Of a stretch of 64,000 bases of DNA, positions 22,936 to 34,331 are shown piece by piece (within the stretch, counting starts at the first letter, position 1; every line of letters starts with the position of its first letter). Where the stretch lies: assembly GCF_020360975.1 (NCBI RefSeq), contig NW_025408667.1, forward strand, positions 2,480,001-2,544,000, written 5' to 3'. Below the pieces are notes generated by a model. That model did no database searches, had not been told where the DNA came from, and was given only the letters and a program-made list of their open reading frames with translations. The stretch is from Hirsutella rhossiliensis. Its lineage: Eukaryota; Ascomycota; Sordariomycetes; Hypocreales; Ophiocordycipitaceae. The translations under genes were made by a program, and so were the position numbers.

Positions 22936-25900
22936 TTAACCGTCTTTAAATTTATAGAGTAATCTAGGTCTTAATTCCTTCGTAAAAATATTAGCTATAT
23001 TATCTTCTAATTTAATATAAAAAACTTTAATTTCCCTTTCTCTTATACTATTTCTAGTATAGTAATAGGCTAATCTTATATACTTAGACCTTTTATAAAA
23101 TTCCGGATTTTCTGCTAATTTAATAGTAGTAGTATTATCCGTTAAAATAGGAGGTATAGTATTAGGAATCTTAATAAATAGATCCTTAGTAATATATCTA
23201 AAAAGCATATTTAAATAAATAGCTTCTTAATTTACCTCCCTAAGGCTAATATACTTTACTTTATAGGTAGAAAGGGCAACGGCTTTCTACTTAAAGCTAG
23301 CCTAGCTTATTATATTATTATATATATAAAAATAGTAACCGGAAAAGGATTTTCCGTCTATTAAATCCAACGCCTAGCTAGAGTCGGTAAACCCCTTTAT
23401 ATATAGATAGGTAAAAGGGATATTGCATTATATTTAATCTTTAGGCTAGGGAATTTATTTTAATATTTCTAAATTATATTTAAAGCCTTAAAATGCATTT
23501 AGTTAGGCTTAGCCGCGAATCTAGCGTAGGAAATTATAGAATATAAGATATCTAGCCTAGTAAATAAGGCTAAGTATAATAGAGATATTATTTCCTTTTA
23601 AAATTATAATATATCTTCCTTAGAAGGTAATTCCTTTGCTTTTATAAGCTTAAAGCTTATTATAGCGGGTAAATTTAAAGTTATTAAACCTTCTTTATTA
23701 AATTCCTTTAATCTATTAAAGGTATAAATTTCTTAGGATATATATAGCTCTTTATTTTCTTAGTTTATTATAATATTTAGACCTAAGAAGTCTTTTATAT
23801 CTCCTAAGATAGTAAAATCTAGGAATTTAGATAATTCTTTAAATAATCTTTCTTCTATTATAGATTTAGAGGGCCCTACTATAATAAGGTCGTCGACGTA
23901 AATTGCTAAGGCTATACTATCGTCCTTATTTATAAATACTCCTTTATTAATTAAAAGAGGAAGAAATCCGGGTTTATTTAGTATAATTTTTAAATAATTA
24001 TACTAGAGCTTAGGACTTTGTTTTGGGCTATATAATACTTTCTTTAGCTTTGCTTTAATTTAACTAGTTTTATATAGGTCTAGGAACTAAGTTAATTTAA
24101 CTCCTTTAGCTCTATAAGCTAATCTATATTTTAAATAATATTCTTTAAGAGCGTATTCTTCGTAGCCTATAAGAAGATCGATATATACTTTACTATCTAT
24201 ATCGGTATATATAAAGGCATTTATTATATCTATTTATAAAGCTTTAAATTTATAGATAATAGCTAAAATAAGTAGAATTCTAATAGATTTAGGTCTAGCT
24301 ATAGTCGAGAAGGTATCTAGGAAATCTAAGCTATAGATCTACTTAAATCCTTATATTACGAAACGGGCTTTATATTTTATTATATTATTTTAACTATCCT
24401 TATTAATAGTATAGACCTTACGGCGTCCTATAGCCTCCCTATCCTTAGGGAGGTAGGAAAATTCCTAAGTTTTATATTTAATTAGCTAGATAATTTCCTT
24501 AATTATAGCTTCTTTCTAAAATACTACTTTAGGGCTATTTATTGCTTATTTATAGGTCTTTAAAATTTTTAGATCCTGATTTTCTATACTAGCTAGAATT
24601 AACTCTATAAAATCGCAGTTTAGAAATAAATTAACGTTAGGGTATTCGATATAGTTAGAATCAAACCCTTTTAGCTTCTTAGGTAATTCTACTACTATTT
24701 TACTAGTAGTAGGAATAGGATCGTTATTTAGAGACTCTTCTTTTATAAAGGGTAAGGGACTTTTATCTCTAGGTTCTTTAGTAGCTTCCTCTATAGGGAT
24801 ATAGCTTTCTAGCTTATCTTTATTAAAAATAAAAATAAAATCAAAGGTATTATTACTACTAGAAATTTCTGGAATTTTAATAAATTTATTTTCTAGTATA
24901 GTAATATCTTTAGAGATAGTAGTCTTTCTCTTAGTAAAATCCTAGATTTTATATATATTTTCTAAATAGCCTACTATTATTCCCTTTAAAGCTCTATTAT
25001 CTAGCTTATCTTTAAGGTCTTTATTCTTATAATATATAAGGCTTCTAAAGGTCTTAATTTTATTTAAGGTCTTAAAGGGTAGTATTATATTATCCCTCTT
25101 TTCTATAGGACTTTTAAATCCTATCGTAGAATACGGTAATCTATTATATAAATTAGTAGCTATTAAAATAGCTTCTCCTTATAAATATTTAGGAAGCTTA
25201 GTAGTAAGTAAAAGAGCTCGTACTTTTTCTAATATAGTACGATTTATTCTTTCTATTCTACTATTAGATTCCGGCGTCCTAGGAGGACTAAAATTAAAGG
25301 TAATTCCTTCTTTTTCATAGTAGAGCTTTATTTTATATATAAATTCTTTAGTATTATTAGAAAATGCTTCTCTAATCCTAGTATTTTTAGGGTTATTTTC
25401 TACCCTATTTTTAAATTCTAGGAACCTATCTAGAGCTTCCCCCTTTTTTCGAAGAAGATATATTTCTAGATATTAGGTTCCTACGTCTAGGAAAGAAATA
25501 TAGTAGTAATATTTATTATAAGTAGGCACTTTAATTAGCCCCTAAATATCTAATACTATTTTTTCTAAATAGGTATAAGACTTATACGAAGGTTATTTAT
25601 TAACCTTATTTATTACTTTAGCTCTAATATATATTTCGTATTATCTTATTTTATTTTCCTCTTTTAGGGGCATTTTTCTATCCTTATTATATCTTTTTAA
25701 TATTTCTAAAATAGCCTTACTATTTATATACCTTAAGCGTAAGTACTAAGTATAAAAATCTATATCCTTTACCTTTAAAGACGTAATAAGGATTAATTAG
25801 CTTTCTAATAAAGGTTTTATAGGAATATAATATAATTTATATCTAAGAAATCCTTTAGTAAGGACCTTAGCCTTATTATCTAATAAAAGGACTTTATTTC

Positions 25901-26267
25901 CTTTTATTAAGGCATAGGTATTATTAAAATAAGATTAGGATAGTATATTTGCCCTTAATTTAAGTATATAAAAGCAGTCTTAAAGGATATACCTTTTACT
26001 ATTATATAGGAACTTAAATACTAAGTCCCCCTTTCCTTTTAATAATATAAAGGAAGCTTTTCCCTAGTAAACTTTAAACTTAATTTCTTTATAGTTAATA
26101 AGGAAATTCTTATTCGATACTATATACCTAGTAGCTCTAGTATTATAAATAATATTAAAGATCCTTTTATTTTTATAACTAAGAAATCCTCCTTTTCTTA
26201 CCTTTAGAACTAATTCCTTTATTTTAGGAATCGAGGCTTTTAAAGGTCCTAAAAGAGAGTCTTTATT
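22936..26267 (-). pseudogene. Copia C2 pol: integrase, RT, RNase H
   Basis: RNase H C-terminal part is at 22936-23208, an open stretch of 90 codons containing KLAENPEFYKRSKYIRLAY and DNIANIFTKEL, the classic copia end. The RT is at about 23800-24250 with a YVDD-type motif near 23895-23910 followed by the IVGPSKS block. Integrase is at about 24900-25750. Compared with C3 the copy has more stops. Element D interrupts it at 26267/32545. Confidence 0.78.
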
Positions 26268-26744
26268 TATCGCGAAGCGTGGCCTGATTTCGCAGTTCTC
26301 GGAGATATCCCTTAGTACGAGGGACCTAGGAAGCTAAAAAACAGGTTTTAAGGAAGGAGCTAAAAGGAGGTATAGAGAGGAGGGTAGGGGTATAAGGGGA
26401 AGCAGAAGTAGCGATAGCTTCCTATAGAGGTAGCGAGAGATAAGACGGATATACCGGCAACGGCTAGAAAGGAGGAGAAAAACCGGCAAAAAGCTCGGTA
26501 GTTAAAGGGATATTAGTAGCTTCTTTAAGCAGGATCTTCTTTGTTAATTAAGATACTAGACGGGTATAAAGAGGGGCGTTAGATAGAGGAAAGAAGGATA
26601 ATAAAGGCAATATAACAATTACTCCCCTGCCGCAATTGCTGCTACCGTAAGAATTAAATCTCTCTGCCCTGCCTATCCGACCCCTTACTTCTAATTTTAC
26701 CTTCGTGCATTTTTTATATACTTCTCGTATCTCTCTTTACGAGA
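26268..26744 (+). repeat. 5' LTR of copia D
   Basis: It starts TATCGCGAAGCG and ends TTTACGAGA. Third and fourth copies: 32068-32544, and 57126-57597 in D2. Confidence 0.92.
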
Positions 26745-26800
26745 GTTATAAGCCCGGGAGGAATATAATTCCTATACCTTCCGGCTGCTATAAAAGGCAC
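26745..26800 (+). promoter_or_regulatory. Primer-binding site and leader hairpin of copia D
   Basis: GTTATAAGCCCGGG (26745-26758) is complementary, apart from one RIP-type change, to the strand ending CTCATAAC of the initiator tRNA-Met anticodon arm. The stem AGGAAT/ATTCCT and the tract CCTTCCGG follow. The same order occurs in TRIM X, Y and Y2. Confidence 0.6.
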
Positions 26801-26837
26801 CTTTCTTGCATCCCTTATAGCTTCCTTTTACCCCTCT

Positions 26838-29800
26838 TACTAGAAAAGCCGATTTTTAACCGACTTTTCTACCCCCCCTCTTTCGCAACGATAACGAAAA
26901 CCGACTCCTCTACCGTCCCTACGGTCCGTAAGACGATTCTTATAGAGCCCTAAGATTAGGATAAGTAGGTAAAGGAGCTACGGGCTCGTGTAGATAGAAC
27001 TATCTATAATTTAGTCTTCTCTAATAAGCAGGACCCTCTCGAGCCCCCTCTTCGTCCTAAAGCAACGGAATTTATAGAGGGAGCTTCCCTCTTCTCCGAG
27101 CTAACCTCCGTATAGTAGAGAGCTTTTTCTGCTACCTTAGGCGACTACGAGAGTTACCGAAAGGAATACCTTTACGAGACGAAGCTACTAACTACTGCTC
27201 GTACGGTAATAACGGAATCCGTTAGTGCCGTAAAGCTAATCTCTCTTTAAGAGGAAGAGACTCCTAGGCAGTGGCTTTTAAAGCTCGAGACCTTAACAGC
27301 TCCCTTAAGGGGCTATATAACTAACCGTATTAGGAAGACCTATACGGCCCACCTAGGAGCCTTTTCTGCTAAGAACCTACTAGCTTCTTCGTAGCTAGCT
27401 AAGTAGGAAGAAATCCTCGAGGAAGCTAACTAATACTTCCTTATAGAAGCTCTTTCCGGCTAGTGGCTATAGGATATATCTCTGCTAATAAAGCCTATTA
27501 GTAACGGTTACTCGACTATCTTTCGAGAAGCTAGCCGGGAACTAGACAAAGAGGCTACTAGAGTATAATAATAAGCAGTCTTATTCCTTCGTGGCTAGCA
27601 CTCGACCTAGACGGCTCGACCTGCTGCCCCTGCAGCTGCTATAGCCCCTATTGCTGCGGTTCCCGCTGCTGCTACTGCGGCTGTTGCCCCTCCGGCTCTA
27701 CCTCCCTTAAGAGCCTTAACACCGTCTTTAACGGCTGCCCCGGTCCTGGCCCCGGCTTCGCATCTTGCTCCGGGCCCGGCCCCGGCCCCGTCTATTAGAA
27801 CGGCCCGACTAGTCCCCTAATAGACCTTTTAGTCCGTTAGTCGAAAAATCAGGGAACTAGTCGAAATCGAACCTCTTCGTTAAATTTAATAATAAGGGGT
27901 AAAAAGGGGGGGTTTTTAAGCAGACCTTCTAGATCGGGACGAGGATTCCTCGAAGAAATAGAAGACTAAACGACGAAACGGCTGCCTAGCCTATAAATCC
28001 CTAGGCGATCGATTATTATAATACTAGTAGGTCTTCGAGGAAAACCGACCTAAAGGATTTAACCTTTTAAAGAGGCTATAAGAAACGATATAATAGTCTC
28101 TTAAGGAGGACCCCTCGTTATAGAAGAAAATAAACGAGATTTAGGTTGCTAAGAAATAGCAACTAACGCCGCTACCCTTATTCGAGCCGTAAATTCAAGG
28201 AAAAATCGTTAGTATAGTAAATCCGGCATTCGTCTTCCCTACGGATTAGCAAGACTAACCGTTAGGACCCTCCGACTATCCCCTACGAAAATCAGCTATC
28301 CTTAACTCTAGTACTTCCCTCGATATCTATAATATACTCTTACGATTCCGGTCCTTTAAGAAGGTATAAAGGGAATATCTTATTACTAGGGAATTAACCG
28401 TATAGATAGAAGGATATAGAAGGGTGAATTTTACGATGAAATTACCTAACGGATCTATGCGAATTCTTCGAAGAAAAAGGGTAGCTTTTTGCCCTCGATT
28501 TTTAACGAGCCTGATTTCCTTCCGCCTTCTTCGAGAGGAAGGAATCTTCTAGGATATAACGTCTAAGCCTACGAGGCTAGTCTAGAAGAATTAGACTATT
28601 AGGCTTATCGAGGAGAAATTCGGTTAATTCGTTCTCGAATTCTAACCTATTTATAGGAAGGAAACACTCGAGAAGTTAGCTTTCCCTACTAGGAGGAATA
28701 GGTCTACTATAAAAGACCCTCTTCTAGCAGCCTAAGGAGACGGTATTCTTTAGCACGTACGACTTAGTCACCCGGGCCCCCTAGCTTTATATAAGCTAGG
28801 CTAATAATAGGGCGTACGAATAAGGGGCCTAAAGACCGTCGAATGCGAATACTGCGGCTAAGGAAAGACTAGGAGACGAATTTCTAGACGAACGCCTTTA
28901 CGGCCGGACTAGCCGTGTAAGGAAATTTAGGTCGACTAGACCGACGTCTCTAGGGATTAGGAAAGCTTCGTTAGGGTAATGTTTTTTATAGACGCCTTTT
29001 TAGGGATAGTTTTCCCCTATTTCTTATGGACCTACCTAAGCAAGCATAACTAGTCTACCCTCTAGGACTTCGTTAACTAGATAAAATCCTACTTTAGCTA
29101 CGAGGTAAAAAAGATACGGTCTAACGGAGAGCTATTTACGAAGGATATCTTAAATTAGCTTCGAAAAAGGGGCATTTTACCCCTCCCGTTAGCACCGAAT
29201 ACCTAGGCCTAGAACGGAGGGGCAGAAAGATTAAGGGGTGCTATAATAGAAAGGGCCCGTACGATAAGACTTACTATAAAGCTTCTACACGACCTTTAGA
29301 GGGAAGTCGTTAAGACCGCCTATTACCTTCGGAACCGGACCCCTAGGGACCCTAAGGACCCTAGGGAACTAAACTAAGGAATAGACTAGAAATCCCCCCT
29401 TAAGCTCTTTACAAAAAAGAGGGCCTTACTAGCCTACCTTCGTGCCTATAGCTATAAGGCATACGCAATAACTACCGATATATAGCTAAAAAGGAAGAAG
29501 AAAAGAAAGCTTAATCCTAGAGCCTTTATTAGTTACCTCGTTAGTTATAATTCTATGAATATCTTCTAGATCTAGATTCCTCTTCTATAGAAGGTTATTT
29601 CGACTAGGGATATAATTTTCGACGAATCTAGCTTCTTTAACGGAAAGAGGGATTAATAGCCCCTCTTACTCTCTTAACGTTAGCTAATTTAGAAGATTTA
29701 AATCCCCCCTTCCTAATAGTCTTAAGAAGAGGTCCTAGACGAGGAAACGGAAGAAGAAACCGACGTTAAAGTAGTCGAGGATAACGCCGACTTCGAAGAA

Positions 29801-31860
29801 GAGGAAGCTGCTAGATTAGATAATCTAGACGAAGAAGGAGACTATAGAAAAGCGGTAGAGCTAGAATACGCCTACCTACCTACGCCTCCTCCTATATAAG
29901 AAGAAGATCTAGAAGCAGCTTTTTTAGTTAGTCTTCCCGTCTCGACCCTTAAGGGGGTAGGAAAGGCACCTCTCTTAAAGGATTACCCGGCTGCCTTTAT
30001 ATCCCTGCTTCGAGAAGCAAAGGAAGGTATAGGGCCCGATACGGATACTAAAGAAGACTAACCTCTCCCCTATTTTAATCGTTTTTCCGACTTCTACCTA
30101 ACGCTAATAGAAGACGGTTCCTACGGAGCGCTTATAGTAGGCCGGCTTTTTAAGCCACAGCTATTAGCAAGGAAGGTATATAAAAGAGACCTCCCGGACC
30201 TACTAGTAAACTAGAAGTAGCTAGAAAAACACCCTTTAAGAGACTAGTTTTTCTAGGCCTAGAGAGACTACCTAGCCTTATACAAAGAGATAGGGTCTTT
30301 CGAAGAGGTCCTTAAGGAAAAAGCAAGAGGAAAACAGGTCCTTAGCTATAAGTAGGTCTTTATCTATAAGACTAATAAACACGGCTTCCTTTAAAAGTGC
30401 AAAGCCCGGCTAGTTATCTACGGGAATTAATAGGAAAAAGGGGATCTACCTACTAGCTTAACTACCCTAGTAGGGATGTCTTTTCGGACCCTTATAGCTA
30501 TAGTAGCAGAATTCGACCTCGAACTCGATTAGATAGATATAGTTAATGCCTTTATTAACTGCCTACTCGAGGAAGAAGAAGTTATCTATATACGACTTCC
30601 TCCTAGTTTCTAATAACTAGGAAAGGTTCTATAGCTTAGGAAAGCTCTATACGGACTACGAAGATTACCCCTTCTTTAGTAATAGCATTTAATAGGTTCC
30701 CTCGAAGCCCTAGGCTTTAAGAAAGTCCCTTAGGAACTATGTATAATATAGAAGGGTAAAATCACGGTCTTCTTCTACGTCGACGATATTATCTAGGCCT
30801 ACCCGAAAGAGGAAGAGGCTGCTGCTAGGGAGGCTATATAAGGCCTATAATAAAGGTATAAGATAACTAGGCTAGGGGAGCTAAAGTGGTTCCTAGGGAT
30901 ACGAATCCTTCGGAATAGGTCCTAACGGACTATCTAGCTTACCTAAGACGCCTATATCGATAAGGTCGCTTATAAATTCCTCCTTAATTCCCTCGATAAG
31001 AAGCTTCCCTCTACGCCTATATTAAACGAAGAGCTTTTACCTAATCCGTCCTTTTAAGCTAGGGAGTAAGAGAAACACTAATATTAATAGAAGGTAGGCT
31101 CCCTGCTTTTTTTAGCTATTTCTACTAGACCGGATATCTCTTTTATAGTCTCCCGGCTAGCTAGGCATAACTAGGATCCTAGCCCTAGGCATTAAGAAGC
31201 AGCAGACAGAGCTATCCTTTATCTCTATTTAACGAGATTATATGGTCTGCGCCTAGGAGGGCAGGGAAGGAAATCAGCTGCCGAAATCTTCCTTTATTCG
31301 AGCGATTCGTCCTTTGCGGACAATTCCTTAGACAGAAAGAGCTTATAGGGGTATATTATATCCCTTTTTAGAGGAACTATTGCTTAGAGAGCTTCGAAGT
31401 AAGCTACCGTTACTATATTAAGCACGGAGGCAGAGCTACTAGCTCTTTTAGAAGCGTTAAAAGAAGCGATTTTCCTTAGCCGGCTACTAATATCTTTACG
31501 ACTATAAATTCCTTCCCCGTTAGCTATAGAATGCGATAATATATAGACTATACGAATTCTTATAGAGGAAAATAGTAAGCTATCGACCTAGCTACGGTAT
31601 ATCGATATCTACTAGCATTAGTTACGCTAAGAGGTCTAAAGGGGACTAATTTCCGTCCGTTAGGTTCTAACGGCATTAATAAAAGCCGACGGTCTTATAA
31701 AGCCCCTACCGAAGTAGAAGCTAGCTGTCTTTTTATAGTAAATTAGGCTAGAAGACGTTCGAGAAAAGCTATCCTTAGAAGCCCGCCTTAAGAGTCTATA
31801 AGAGGAGCTAATAGCACGTAGAAGGAAGGAGACGTCTATAGCTCTTCTTAAAGGCCCCTT
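26838..31860 (+). pseudogene. Copia D gag-pol, one frame closed by RIP stops
   Basis: Nearly one frame throughout when TAG/TAA are read as Trp/Gln. Gag spans 26838-27850, ending in an Ala/Pro-rich GC island (27610-27800). The protease near 28300 reads ILNSSTSLDIYN where copia has DSG, changed identically in D2. The integrase zinc region is near 28750-28900 (ECEYCGQGKTRRRISRR) and its core follows to about 29330. A Glu/Asp-rich spacer lies at 29730-29860. RT with an intact FYVDDI motif is near 30775-30795. RNase H runs to about 31720. Few other lesions, so it is younger than C1 or C2. Confidence 0.82.
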
Positions 31861-32067
31861 TTAGGGACTTATCCTTAGAAGCCCCCTTTCTTATAGGACT
31901 TAATTTCCTCCTTAAGGCCCCTTTTCCTAAAGTAGGTCTAAAGAGCCTAGGCTAAAACCCGGATTTCTCAGTAGGGATAAGTATAGACTAAGACCTCCTC
32001 TATACGCTTACCGGCCTAGGTATTTAGCTTTACCCTTTCTATAAGGGCAGGCTATAGCTAGGGGGTG

Positions 32068-32544
32068 TGTCGCGAAGCGTGGCCTAATTTCGTAGTTCTC
32101 GGAGATATCCCTTAGCATAAGGGACCTAGGAAGCTAAAAAACAGGTTTTAAGGAAGGAGCTAAAAGGAGGTATAGAGAGGAGGGTAGGGGTATAAGGGGA
32201 AGTAGAAGTAGCGATAGCTTCCTATAAAGGTAGCGAGAGATAAGATAGATATGCCGGCAACGGCTAGAAAGGAGGAGAAAAACCGGCAAAAAGCTCGGTA
32301 GTTAAAGGGACATTAGTAGCTTCTTTAAGTAGGATCTTCTTTATTAATTAAGATGCTAGACGGGTATAAAGAGGGGCGTTAGATAGAGGAAAGAAGGATA
32401 ATAAAGGCAATATAATAATTACTCCCCTACCGTAATTGCTGCTACCGTAAGAATTAAATCTCTCTGCCCTGCCTATCCGACCCCTTACTTCTAATTTCAC
32501 CTTCGTGTATTTTTTATACACTTCTCGTATCTCTCTTTACGAGA
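32068..32544 (+). repeat. 3' LTR of copia D
   Basis: It aligns with 26268-26744 base for base in length, with scattered C/T changes. It is followed directly by the TSD TTATT. Confidence 0.92.
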
Positions 32545-33700
32545 TTATTAGCTTCTACTATAAGGGTATTTATAGAGGTTAAAATTACCTTTAAATCCTT
32601 AGGCGTTTATATAAGGGTCGGAGCCTTAGAGAGGTCTATAAGGTCGATATCTAGGTTTATATTTTCTTATAAAGCTATATTTAAGACCTTATTACTATCG
32701 TCCGAATCGGACTCTAGCTCTATAATTTAAGCCTTCCTTTTTTTATTAGTAGTAGAAATACTATTAGAAGGGGATTTCTTCTTAGAAGAAGAAGGAAAAG
32801 AAAAAGAAGATTCTCTCTTCTTAGAAATTTAAGTCCTATTATCCTTTTTTCCTTTATTTAAAACCTAATAGGTAGGAGCCTTATTCGGGTATAATTTATA
32901 ATAATTTACTATAAAATGCCTTAGCTTTTTGCATTCCTTATAATAAGAAGTATCTATAGAATTTCTATAGGATTTCTAAGGCTTCCTTTATATTAAGAAG
33001 GCTTTCTTTAAAGATTCGTCTATATCCTTTATTCTTCTTACTTTATCTAAAAGACTAGTAATTAGGGTTTCGAGGGTAAACGCCGTAGAATTATACCTAA
33101 GGCTCTACGTAATATTTATAATATAGCTTCTAAACTCCTTATTAAGGCAATTAAGAATCTATACTATAAGAATAACTTCTAGAATTTTTATATTATAGGA
33201 TTTTAAATCCTTATAAATTTCCTTTACCTTATAAAGGTATATCTCTAAATTAAAGTCTAACGGACTAAGATTAAAGAGCTGCTTAATAAGTAGATAATTC
33301 GACGAAAGTTTTAACGCATTATATAGCTTTTTAAGCTTATCCTACGCTTCTTTAGTATTTTTTAGATACTAAATTTATATTAAGGGACTATCTTCGACTT
33401 AAAGGAATATTATAAATAAAGCCTCCGTAGTCTATATATAATTTACTTACTTTAGAGCAGTAATAAGCTTTTCTTTTATAAGGATAGCTTCTATCCTTAT
33501 AGTCTATAAGGTATAATTTAAATTTCGTTTAACCCTAGTAAATTCGTATTCTTTCTATCTACCTATTTTATATAAATTCGGTATTATTTCGTTTATAGGG
33601 ATCGAGAAGTCTAAACGGGAGTTTAAGAGCGTAGGAAGGTAAAAGAAGTCGAGGGGAATTTCGAAAGGAATTTTAATTAAATATTTTAACGAGGAATTTT
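32545..33700 (-). pseudogene. Copia C2 gag, RIP-inactivated
   Basis: Upstream part of C2 beyond element D. On the minus strand the N-terminal region near 33690-33530 reads LPTLLNSRLDFSIPINEIIP and continues with YEFTRVKRNLNYTL, of the copia gag type. A Ser/Lys/Glu-rich stretch follows near 32740-32830. Stops throughout. Confidence 0.65.
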
Positions 33701-33752
33701 AAAGGTATAAGTTAATTTCCCGGCTTAAAAGGAGTAAGCTAGGCTTATAACC

Positions 33753-34331
33753 TCTTAAGGTATATAAGTAAAAGCGGAATTTTAGGATATTAAGGGAGTA
33801 AATAAGACTACGTAGTAGAGAGGAAGAAGGAGTATAAGGTAGGATTTTTAATAGAATTTATTAGTAATATATTAGTATATAAAAGAGGTATTAAAGTTAA
33901 TAATTCTCTTTTTATTTACTAGCGGATATACTATCTTATATAGATAATTATAGCTAAACGGAAGAACCTTTTTAGACTAGATTTAGGCTACTATATAGCC
34001 CTAAGACTAAGGAATTCTATAATACCTCGAGTATATCTAGAAGTATCTTCGCTTTACTAATATTTATATTTAAAGGAGGTTAGTCGTGCCGGTATTCTTA
34101 AGAGGTCTTTAAGAGGTCTTAGCTAGCATTCTAAGCTAGCTCTATTTCTTCGACTCTTAATTATATAATAACCGGCAACCTATATAATATATAATAACAT
34201 ATAAAATAATAAGCAATTCTTACTCTATAATATAGGATTTTATCTATAATTAATATACTACTTATTAGCTTATATAATTAGGAGAGTATATTATAGCTGC
34301 TTTATTTATAGTAGGAACACCGTTCCTTATA
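33753..34331 (-). repeat. 5' LTR of copia C2
   Basis: One base longer than the 3' LTR and identical in layout. The gag leader lies just below it. Confidence 0.9.

Larger units (their letters stand above)
26268..32544 (+). mobile_element. Ty1/copia element D, full length, inactive
   Basis: LTRs of 477 bp lie at 26268-26744 and 32068-32544. The TSD is TTATT (26263-26267 and 32545-32549). GTTATAAGCCCGGG follows the 5' LTR, then an AGGAAT/ATTCCT hairpin and CCTTCCGG, the same leader plan as the TRIMs. A purine tract (CTAGGGGGTG) precedes the 3' LTR. The 3' LTR start still reads TGTCGCG. It is nested in C2. Confidence 0.92.
21973..34331 (-). mobile_element. Ty1/copia element C2, full length, split by copia D
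   Basis: LTRs of 578-579 bp lie at 21973-22550 (3') and 33753-34331 (5'). The TSD is CTATA (21968-21972, 34332-34336). On the minus strand GGTTATAAGCC follows the 5' LTR, again like an initiator-tRNA anticodon-arm primer site. The polypurine tract AAAGGAGGC adjoins the 3' LTR. Without D the element is about 6.1 kb. It is nested in E and carries D. Confidence 0.9.
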